The position numbers were made by a program, and so were the translations under genes. This document shows, in pieces, positions 45,001 through 57,000 of a stretch of DNA of 64,000 nt (positions within the stretch are counted from its first letter, which is position 1; every line of letters starts with the position of its first letter). The stretch is taken from the NCBI GenBank assembly GCA_943736015.1, contig OX031070.1, forward strand, positions 42,866,173 through 42,930,172. The letters are read 5' to 3'. Source of the DNA: Tridacna crocea (lineage: Eukaryota; Mollusca; Bivalvia; Cardiida; Cardiidae). The notes under the pieces are model-generated. The model was given only the letters and a program-made list of their open reading frames with translations, made no database searches and had not been told where the DNA came from.

Positions 45001-48000
45001 ACACATTTTGATAGTGTACAAAACATTGTGGCAAAGGGTGAAATTGCTCGTAACGAGCAATTTCACCTTTTGCCACAATGTTTTCCAAAGGTTTCTACAA
45101 GCAATGCGTAGAAATGAGTATCTGTGGAGTAAAGGGTTAAAGGACTTATATTTGACATTTGAATATGGTACAGACAATAAAGTATGGGTTTAGAGTTGTC
45201 CAAATTAACACTTTCCCAAATACAAAATGTTGGACTAGACCAAATAGAAAGCATTTGCGGAGGACAAATCAAATGTAATGCAAATTATTACTTTTGTCTA
45301 TGACAGGGTAGGAAACATTGTGGGGAAAGGAAAAAAATGCTGGTTACTAGCATTTTCTCCTTTTCCTACAGTGTTCTTAAAAGTCTTCCTTCCCAGCATC
45401 ATAACTAGAGGCGCTTGAGCGCCTGTATCGCTCCACAGGCCTGATTTTTCTGTACCGGTGAAGGGAAGTTTTTTACAATTACCATTCATTCCTGCATTTT
45501 AGGTCACTAAAGAAAAAAAGCTATGAAAATCATTGTGAGAAAAGAAGAAAATAAAAGTTACCTGCATTTTCTTAGTTTGACACAATAATTTCTACCCTTT
45601 TTGATACAAGTTTTACTAATTTGAAGATTTATTATGTTGTCTGCAACATCTTTCAATTATGGCCAGTTATAAAAATTTTGTCTTCTAGTTTAGTTAACTC
45701 ATTACCAAATCACAACATTCTATGGTTGTCCAAATGGAAAGCATTTGTAGATGAAAAAATAAAAGTGACTGAAAATTTGAAAGTTGTTTTGTGAAGGGTA
45801 GATAACATTGTGGGAAAAGGTTACCAGCATTTTCTCTTTTTCCCACAATGTTTTCTAAACTCTTCTTTGTCAGGGATCAGTTTGATTTGATAACAAAATG
45901 CCTATCACAACAGTAAAGCCCTGTCCCTCTTTCTACTAGGTCACCAGGAGGTCAACAAACCTTTACCAGAACTTATCAAAGTGCAGAGTTTCCCTTGCTT
46001 TATATGAAAAGGATTATAGATTATGTAAAGCAACCATCTTTAACTCTTTACCAAACGACAAACCTTGGGATGTGACCAAACTGAGAGCATTTGCAGACAA
46101 CAAATTAAACATTGATGAAATGATGATTTCTCTCTTTCATAGAGTAGAAAACACTGAGGTAAAAGGAGAAAATGCCGATTACCAGCATTTTCTCCTTTTC
46201 CAAGAGTGTTTTCCAAAGACTTCTTCTTTAGGGTCCTTAAAAGTCAGGATTGTATGGTAAAGACTTACTACCATTGGAACTAACCTTCAATACAACAATG
46301 AAATCAAAACAAGTAGTTTGAGAGAATAAATTTTTCAAAGATTTTACTTTATACCATAAAAGGAAAATGAGTCTCCCATAAAAGCCATGTTTTTTGATGG
46401 ATCTTTTTTTTTTTAAGGAATTCTGTAGACCTATATCTAAGGAACATTCCTGCCAAAAAGTAATGCTATCCAATAAGCGGTTTGGGAGGAGAAGATTTTT
46501 AAAGGTTTTTTACTTTGGTTGCCATGGCAACCAGAATTATTCATGGAACACAATTATTTGAAGGAATTTGAAAGAGGACCACCTAAGGAACATTCCTGTG
46601 AAATTTGGTAAAAATCCAGTCAATAGTTTCTGAGGAGAAGTTTTTTAAAGAAAAAGTTTACGGACGCACGCACGGACGAACGGACGAACGGACGGACGGA
46701 CGGACGGACGCACGACGGACACAACGCCATGACAATAGCCCGCTGGCCTTCGGCCAGTGGAGCTAAAAACCGGGGATTGTTTGGAAAAGGGTTAGATCAA
46801 GGAATGACTCTTAACTCTTTACCACAAAATCACGACTTTTAACGAGCCTGAGAGAAAAGCCTTCTGTGGGAAAAGGAAATAAATGCTGGTAGCCAGCATT
46901 TTCTCCTTTTCCCACAATGTTTTCTACCTTTTCCAAACCAAATTTCGATTGATCAGTCACATTTATACTGTCGTCTGCGAATGCTTTTAATTTGGACCAG
47001 TCTTTATTTTGTTCTTTGGTAAAGAGTTAAGAGAGGACCTTTAAATTGTGGCTCAAGTGACCAAATGTCTTTTTAAAGGGTTGAAAACATGGTGGGAAAA
47101 GGAGAAATTGCTGGGTACCAGCAATTTCTCCTTTTTCCCACAATGTTTTCAAGGGTATTCTCTTGGAGGGTCATAATACTTCAGACTGCTTGGTAAAGGT
47201 TTAATGAAAAAGCAGCATAAAACAATATTATGGTATATTTTGTAGAGTAACTAAAGTAATTAATTGATTGCATCAGGTTTTATTGCTACTTTCAACTGTT
47301 TTTCAGTCATATGGTGAGAGATCACCATTTCATGTGTGACCTATGTTCCACTAGTACTACGCAAGACCTCTGAAGTGTCTTGCCCAATGCCACTCACATG
47401 TCAAACACAGCATGTCAAGTGAGGATCGCACATCAAGTGAGGATTGCACCTTGTTTTCAAAAGGCTTCTAACTCAGGGCCGTAAAAATCAGGGACGGTTT
47501 GGTAAAGGGTTAAATTGGATGAGTCTAAAATTTTGTGCTTTGGTAAAGAATCAACCCATTACCAAACGACAATATTCTAGACTGGTACAAATTGAAAGCA
47601 TTTACAGACGACAAAATAAAGGTGACTAAAAAACAGAAATTTGTTCTGGGAAGGGAAGAAAGCACTGTGGGAAAAGGAGAAAATGCTGGTTACCAGCATT
47701 TTCTCCTTTTCCCATAGTGTTTTCAAAAAGCTTCTTTCTCAGGGGTGTAAAAAGTAGGGATTGTGTGGTAATGGGTTAAGAGAAATATAAAAAGTCGCCC
47801 GTAAATTCTTTGAACTTGGGCAAGTTTATAATTTTCTTGTGTAGTAAAGAGTTTTAACTCTTTACAAAACGATAAAAATTTTCGACTTGTCATAACTGAC
47901 AGAATTTGCAGACGACTCAAAAACTGAAGTTTTTTATGGGAAGGGTTGCAAACATTGTGGTAAGAGGAGAAAATGCTGATTTTTAGATACGTAATGCTGA

Positions 48001-51000
48001 ATTCATTTACAAAATTATATAAAACATATTTAAAAAATATGATCTAACAATTCTTTTCAGAGAAATGAGAAGTTTTTTCCCCCACCTGTGAAATTTCCCA
48101 AAATGCAGATGGAATAGTTTCCCTTTCACCCCCAACGGTGTTCTCCCTATTCTCGCATTGTTTTCAAATGAGGTGTTAAAAGTCAGGACTGTGTAGTAGA
48201 GGGTAAACCAACAAACCTGTCAAATTATGTAAAGCTTGCTGCAGTTCAACCTCCATCTCTTCCATTTCGACGACCATTTCACCGTCTCTGGTGCCCTCCG
48301 ATTCAGTAGTAGTATCTCTGGACACCTGCCTGTCGTATAGATGTTGTAGATAGGGATTCGGGTGATACTGGGGCTGGGCACTGGCCCCTGGGATAACACC
48401 TCGAACAACCTTATAAAAAAAACAATTGTTTCATGTAATATAATCCTGAGCTCCAGATAGCGGGAGTGATTTTGATTTCAAAATTGAAAATATCAATCAT
48501 TCTCCACTAAACCCTATGTTGTGGGTACTCATTAGAATCATCTCATCGAGACGATTCTAATGAGTAACCACAACATAGGGTTTGGAAGAGAAATAAAGGA
48601 TTTAGAATACCATCACTCCCTTCTATCTAGAGCTCTGTAAAGTAGGTGCAACATTACACTGATTTTTTTTAAATTCAGCATCTTTTTTGGCTGTATATTT
48701 GTTTATTTTTCATTTCTCAACAGTACAATTCTAGGTTAAAATGCAATCCTATTTGTTCATTTAACTATTATACAGCAGAAAAAAGAAAAATCCTCACAAT
48801 AGGGTAGCTGGTCCGTGACACATGCATAAGTATCGTACCACCTGCAAAGTGTCACTGATGAAGAGTTGATGACACTTATTTGATACTCCGATCAACAGTC
48901 CTCAGTCCATCAATTCAGTCAAGCATGATTATTTACAGGCTAAACAGTGACGCTTGCAACCTCAACCTGTTACCACTCAGCAAAATTTTTAAGACATATC
49001 CAAATTGAAAGCATTTGCAAACTACAATTTCAAAGTGGCTCAAATGGTGCAATTTTGCTTTGATAGGGGAGAAAACTTTGTGGGAAAAGGAGAAAATGCT
49101 GGTTACCAGCATTTTTTCTCCTTTTCCCACAATGATTTTAAAAGGCTTCTTCCTCTGGGGGCGTTAAAAGTCGTCATTGTGTGGTAAAGGGTTAAAATCG
49201 CAGTTTGCTATCATACTCTTTGACCATGAATCTTACAACATCACTAAATCTGCAGATCCAGACGGGGCGAGGAAGGGAGGGGGGAAGGACCAAACCTCCT
49301 ACCCCTAAAATTCTCAAAGTAACCACTGTCTGTCTGAAAGTTTGACCTAGAATGAACAATCAAGCAATAAACAATTACATTTTTTTTTCCATTTTAAAGC
49401 TCCCCTCAATGACTTTACCCTTTACCAAACAATTCCGACCTATAAGGACGCTGAGAAGAAAACTTTTGAAAACATTGCGGGAAAAGGAGAAAATGCTGGT
49501 AACCAGCATTTTCTCCTTTACCCACAATGTTTTCTACTCTTCTAAAGTCCAGCTTCAACTTTTGAGTCATATTTATTTTGTCGTCTGCAAATGCTTTCAA
49601 TTTGTACAAGTGTAAAATTTTGTTGTTTGGTAAGGAGTTAAGGAACAAAACTTTTGCAAACATTGTGGGTAAAGACAAAAATGCTAGTAACAATCCATAC
49701 CTGTCCAACATGATGGTGTAATCTGTTCCCCGTAGTACTTGCTGTAGACTGGTTCATATTGGGGCTAAACTGCCACAGGAACCTGGATTGCTCATTAGGG
49801 TCCATCACAAATCCCTACAAAAAAACAATATGCATATCCAGATGGCAAAAGAGACTGGAATTCCCTTTCAAAACCGCTGTATGACGACTTACTATGAAAC
49901 CATTAATATTCGTTGAGTACTAATTTTCGTTGATTTCGTGGGTAGGTAAGTCCACGAATTCAAGTTCCCGACGAAAGATAGGTCCTTTGCCATCTTCAAC
50001 TAAGTTGGGTTCGGCGTCATTGATCAATAACGAACGTTACGACGCCAACGTTAAAATGTACACACTATCGAACAGAAAAATATTTACACCTTAAGATTAT
50101 TTTTTCCTATAAAGATTTCGTTGAGACTTGAGATTTAACAATTACCGAGTAAAAATAGTGATTTTTTCATTGCCTTAACTTCATTTCTTTTTCTTCTATC
50201 CCGGCGATGACGCATAAACACTGTTGAAAAAATTACCTACACGCATCAAGTCAAGTAATCCATGTTTATCTTTTACCGTTGCTGCAAGGATTTCTTTTTG
50301 CAAACAGCCAAACCAATTTTCTACTGACTACACAAAACATGTGACACGACTGCCCAGGTATTGAAACAGCCATTTCTTAACGCAAATTGACCGAAGATTT
50401 CGTGGAGTAAAACAGTCGTAAATTAGTACAACAAACGGCTGTTTTACAACCCTCTTGTTCGAATGACCTACACGTTACGTCATAGATCTACCCAAAATCA
50501 TAATTTTACTGTAAACACGCGTGTACCTGCGACTGGCATAAAATCATGTTGACGGATGGCTTGTTTTGTATTTGGGTCGTTCTAATATTGAATTTGGTGA
50601 TGACAAGATGGCGGATTTCAACGTGTGGTTGGACGGTGTCTGACTAAACATAACTTGGAGTCTGATCGTCGATCTATCCCATCCAGTTGAACAATGGCTT
50701 AGCTCGTATTAGAAAGCAACTTTTGGAAGTTTGCAAGATTGAATGGAAGCCGAAACTTAGGTCTCCTACAATTTCGACCCTACACGCTTGTTCTAAATAT
50801 AGATCTTGATGCAAATTTGTCGGATACACTTACTATTTCGGACAACTTTTGGAGAACAAGGTTAAATGTATCATTTCGGTAATGAAAAACGACTCGGGCT
50901 CTAAACAAAAGATCTCTTTCCTTCTGTCACAATATATCGGCGAATATACGGTATGCAGTCTCGTTTTCCTAAGTGACCCAGACATGTGGGAAGGGTAGCT

Positions 51001-54000
51001 TCCGAAGTCAGCAGTTTCAAAGCAGACGATTCTGAAAACGTTGTCGTATCTTTTACGGCTTAGAAATTGGTTGTAAACTGTGACTACAGGATTAAATAAT
51101 AACCGTGTAAATTGTAAATAATTACGCATGTCTTAATTGATAGATTCGAGACCGGCGATCAGATTATCAGATAAGTGTCATAAACTTTACACCCTTTACA
51201 CTAGATACCATACCTGTATACTTGTCATCGATCGAGTCCCGTCTTATGTCATCTTTTTTTCTTTGACACACTTTATTAACGGACAATTTAGATTTTTTTT
51301 CACCAAAAAAATTTTCATTTGGAAATGGAAAATCAACGAATTTAATGTCCAACGAAAATGCCGAATTTGAAAAATCCACGAAATTTCATACCAACGAAAT
51401 CCACAGTATTTGAACAAACTGAATGAAGTTAACTCATGATTGTAATAAGTGCCTACTGCTCTTTGTAGTTTGTATTGGTCCCATAAGCATAAGTACTGCA
51501 AGCATATGACGAGGCAGTCTAAATGTTCTCATCAGAACAGCCACTTCATTTTCAAAGCATTGCTTTCATTTTCACAAGGTGGTCTTGGCATTTTGTGCTG
51601 GAAAACTACGGAAGTTCCAGAAGAACAAAAATACGATATATGAAAAGAAATCGTTCTTCTAATCTTAATCACTTTCCTGGCTTGGAAGAATATTAAGAGA
51701 TTGGTGTCCTTTTATCTTTTTTTTGTAGATGGTAGTGAATTTTACTATGCAGTCAAAATTCGGTCATGAATGATGAATGATGAAATTGGCGACGAACTTG
51801 TTTAGTTGTTAGAAATTTTACAAATTATTAAGTCCAGGGACTGTGTTCATGTAAAAACTGTTAAGCTAAGAACTAAATCAATGTACTTGAATACTGTTTG
51901 AACGATTCGTTTTCTGTAACTTGTTTAGGGTGCCATAAGGATTCAATTTCTTTGCATAACGTCCAGTTGAAATATTGTACGGGTTTTTCCTGGTTGAACT
52001 AATATTCTATAGAGTGAGGGTACGCTGTTTTGATATAGACTCGGTATAGACTCTAAAGAGCGAGGGTACGGTATGACAAAATGGAAACGCTGGCATATGT
52101 AGAAATATGTATCATATAGAAGATCTGCAGATCAAAATTAAAATTTAAATATCGTCCTAGATATCTGCAAATTAAGAAGAAAATGCCAATATTCAAGTTA
52201 TTAAAATTGAACTACTTTATGCCAACTTTAATATCATTGCGCTAAAGCCCGGGACCTTTCGGAAGTAGATTAATTTATCAATTTCATTGACAGGCGTCTT
52301 CTTCTGAAAAGGACTGTTAATACACTTGAAATTACGTTTTTCAGCCCGTCTGGCGTTTTTTGCGATAAAAGAGCATATAAAGATTGCTTTGTCTGTTTGT
52401 ATGTGGTTAGGACAGAGAACGTAGTGATGATGTAGTCTACTCCAACGTGTTAAGGTATCTAGAAAGCAGTATAAACTGTAAAGCGTTTAGGTACATAAAC
52501 AATATAAGCATGTTTAAAATTTAAAAAAAAAAATGCATGTTTCCCTTTTGACAGCGACAAAATAAATCGGCTAAAGCTTAATTGATAGTGTCCATGGTTG
52601 AGAGATAGAGCGTCTGCCACATAACCAAAGGGACTGGAGTTCAAGACACAGGAGCGGGGTTTTTTAAGTTTGGGATCTTTCATTGATCAACACATCCGGG
52701 TTAAGTACTGGTGTAGTTCCCAGGAAGCAGAATCAAGAGAGATTTGGATAATTTGTAGAAATTTGTTTTTAAATCGCTGATAAATATATGTGTTTAGTTG
52801 TTTTATGACCGAAATATGTTTAACATGCGCTTTAACCCATTACCACACACTACCTACTTCTGATGACCCTGATAAAGAAGACGTTAGAAAACATTGTGGG
52901 AAAAGGAGAAAATGATGGTAACAAGCAATTTTTCTCGTTCCCACATGAAGACTCTAAAGAGTTTAGGTACATACACAACAGAAATGAAGACTCTAAAGAG
53001 TAAAGGTACATACACAGCAGATATGACGATCCTAAAGAGCAAAGGTACATACAGAACAGAAATGAAGACTATAAAGAGTAAAGGTACATACAGAACTGAA
53101 ATGAAGACTCCAAAGAGTAAAGGTACATAGACAGCAGATATGACGATCCTAAAGAGTAAAGGTACATACAGAACGGAAATGAAGACTCCAAAGAGTTAAG
53201 GTACATACACAGCAGATATGACGATTCTAAAGAGTGAAGGTACATACAGAACAGAAATGAAGACTCCAAAGAGTAAAGGTACATACACAGCAGTTATGAC
53301 GATCCTAAAGAGTGAAGGTACATACAGAACAGAAATGAGGACTCCAAAGAGTTAAGGTACATACACAGCAGATATGACGATCCTAAAGAGTGAAGGTACA
53401 TACAGAACAGAAATGAAGACTCCAAAGAGTAAAGGTACATACAGAACAGAAAAGAAGACTCTAAAGAGTGAAGGTACATACAGAACAGAAATGAAGACTC
53501 CAAAGAGTAAAGGTACATACACAGCAGATATGACGATCCTAAAGAGTGAAGGTACATACAGAACAGAAATGAAGACTCCAAAAAGTAAAGGTACATACAG
53601 AACAGAAAAGAAGACTCCAAAGAGTGAAGGTACATACAGAACAGAAATGAAGACTCCAAAGAGCAAAGGTACATACAGAACAGAAATGAAGACTCCAAAG
53701 AGTTAAGGTACAAACACAGCAGATATGACGATCCTAAAGAGTGAAGGTACATGCAGAACAGAAATGAAGACTCCAAAGAGTAAAGGTACATACACAGCAG
53801 ATATGACGATCCTAGAGAGTGAAGGTACATGCAGAACACAAATGAAGACTCCAAAGAGTAAAGGTACATACACAGCAGTTATGACGATCCTAAAGAGTGA
53901 AGGTACATACAGAACAGAAATGAAGACTCCAAAGAGTAAAGGTACATACAGAACAGAAAAGAAGACTCTAAAGAGCAAAGGTACATACAGAACAGAAATG

Positions 54001-57000
54001 AAGACTCCAAAGAGTTGTTACATACACAGCAGATATGACGATTCTAAAGAGTGAAGGTACATACAGAACAGAAATGAAGACTCCAAAGAGTAAAGGTACA
54101 TACACAGCAGTTATGACGATCCTAAAGAGTGAAGGTACATACAGAACAGAAATGAGGACTCCAAAGAGTAAAGGTACATACACAGCAGATATGACGATCC
54201 TAAAGAGTGAAGGTACATACAGAACAGAAATGAAGACTCCAGAGAGTAAAGGTACATACAGAACAGAAATGAAGACTCCAGAGAGTGAAGGTACATACAG
54301 AACAGAAAAGAAGACTCTAAAGAGTGAAGGTACATACAGAACAGAAATGAAGACTCCAAAGAGTTAAGGTACAAACACAGCAGATATGACAATCCTAAAG
54401 AGCAAAGGTACATACAGAACAGAAATGAAGACTCCAAAGAGTAAAGGTACATACACAGCAGATATGACGATCCTAAAGAGTGAAGGTACATACAGAACGG
54501 AAATGAAGACTCCAAAGAGTAAAGGTACATACACTGCAGATATGGCGATCATAAAGAGTGAAGGTACATACAGAACAGAAATGAAGACTCTAAAGAGTGA
54601 AGGTACATACAGAACAGAAATGAAGACTCCAAAGAGTAAAGGTACATACAGAACAGAAAAGAAGACTCCAAAGAGTGAAGGTACATACACAACAGAAATG
54701 AAGACTCCAAAGAGTAAAGGTACATACAGAACAGGAAAGAAGACTCCAAAGAGTAAACGTACATACAGAACAGAAATGAAGACTTCAAAGAGTGAAGGTA
54801 CATACACAGCAGATATGACGATTCTAAAGAGTGAAGGTACATACAGAACAGAAATGAGGACTCCAAAGAGTAAAGGTACATACACAGCAGATATGACGAT
54901 CCTAAAGAGTGAAGGTACATACAGAACAGAAATGAAGACTCCAAAGAGTAAAGGTACATACAGAACAGAAAAGAAGACTCTAAAGAGTGAAGGTATATAC
55001 AGAACAGAAATGAAGACTCCAAAGAGTAAAGGTACATACACAGCAGATATGACGATCCTAAAGAGTGAAGGTACATACAGAACAGAAATGAAGACTCCAA
55101 AGAGTAAAGGTACATACAGAACAGAAAAGAAGACTCTAAAGAGTGAAGGTACATACAGAACAGAAATGAAGACTTCAAAGAGTAAAGGTACATACACAGC
55201 AGATATGACGATCCTAAAGAGTGAAGGTACATACAGAACGGAAATGCAGACTCTAAAGAGTGAAGGTACATACAGAACGGAAATGAAGACTCCAAAGAGC
55301 AAAGGTACATACAGAACAGAAATGAAGACTCCAAAGAGTTAAGGTACAAACACAGCAGATATGACGATCCTAAAGAGTGAAGGTACATACAGAACAGAAA
55401 TGAAGACTCCAAAGAGTTAAGGTACATACACAGCAGATATGACGATTCTGAAGAGTGAAGGTACATACAGAAAAGAAATGAAGACTCCAAAGAGTAAAGG
55501 TACATACACAGCAGATATGACGATCCTAAAGAGTGAAGGTACATACAGAACGGAAATGAAGACTCCAAAGAGTAAAGGTACATAGAGAACAGAAAAGAAG
55601 ACTCTAAAGAGTGAAGGTACATACAGAACAGAAATGAAGACTCCAAAGAGTAAAGGTACATACAGAACAGAAAAGAAGACTCTAAAGAGCAAAGGTACAT
55701 ACAGAACAGAAATGAAGAGTTTAAAGAGTTAAGGTACATTCGCAACGGATATGACGATCCTAAAGAGTATAGGTACATACAGAACAGAATTGAAGAGTCT
55801 AAAGAGTAAAGGTACATACACAGCGGATATGACGATCCTAAAGAGTAAAGGTACATACAGAACAGAAATGAATAGTCTAAAGAGTAAAGGTACATACGCA
55901 ACGGATATGACGATCCTAAAGAGTAAAGGTACAGACAGAACAGAAAAGAAGACTCTAAAGAGTAAAGGTACATACACAGCGGATATGACGATCCTAAAGA
56001 GAAAAGGTACATACAGAACCGAATTGAAGACTCTAAAGAGTAAGGGTACATACGCAACGGAAATGATGATCCTAAAGAGTAAAGGTACATACAGAAAAGA
56101 AATAAAGACTCTAAAGAGTTAAGGTACATACGCAACGGAAATTACGATCCTAAAGAGTAAAGGTACATACAGAACAGAAAGGAAAGTCTAAAGAGTAAAG
56201 GTACATACGCAACGGATATGACGAACCTAAAGAGTAAAGGTACATACAGAACAGAAATGAAGACTCTAAAGAGTTAGGGTACATACGCAACGGAAATGAC
56301 GATCCTAAAGAGAAAAGGTACATACAGAACAGAAAAGAAGACTCTAAAGAGAAAAGGTACATACGCAACGGAAATGACGATCCTAAAGAGTAAAGGTACA
56401 TACAGAACAGAAATGAAGACTCTAAAGAGTAAAGGTACATACACAGCAGATATGACGATCCTAAAGAGTAAAGGTACATACAGAACAGAAATGAAGACTC
56501 TAAAGAGTTAAGGTACATACACAGCAGATATGACGATCCTAAAGAGTAAAGGTACATACAGAACAGAAAGGAAGACTCTAAAGAGTAAAGGTACATACTC
56601 TTTAGAGTCTTCTTTTCTGTTCTGTATGTACCTTTACTCTTTAGGATCGTCATATCCGTTGCGTATGTACCTTAACTCTTTAGAGTCCTCACGGCTTTTG
56701 TGTTTGTACTTTTACTCTTTAGGATCGTCATATCCGTTGCGTATGTACCTTAACTCTTTAGAGTCTTCATTTCTGTTCTGTATGTACCTTTACTCTTTAG
56801 GATAGTCATATCCATTGGGTATGTACCTTAACTCTTTAGAGTCTTCATTTCTGTTCTGTATGTACCTTTACTCTTAAGGATCGTCATATCTGCTGAGTAT
56901 GTACCTTTACTCTTTAGACACTTCATTTCTGTTCTGTATGTACCCTTACTCTTTGGGATCGTCATATCCGTTGCGTATGTACCTTTACTCTTTAGAGTCT

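Noticed and set aside
49900-51410. RNFT first exon and promoter in the MITE-poor interval
   Set aside because: A donor-like gtaagt near 50,834 exists, but the upstream exon at 61,711 has an in-frame junction and a better promoter cluster. Not excluded.
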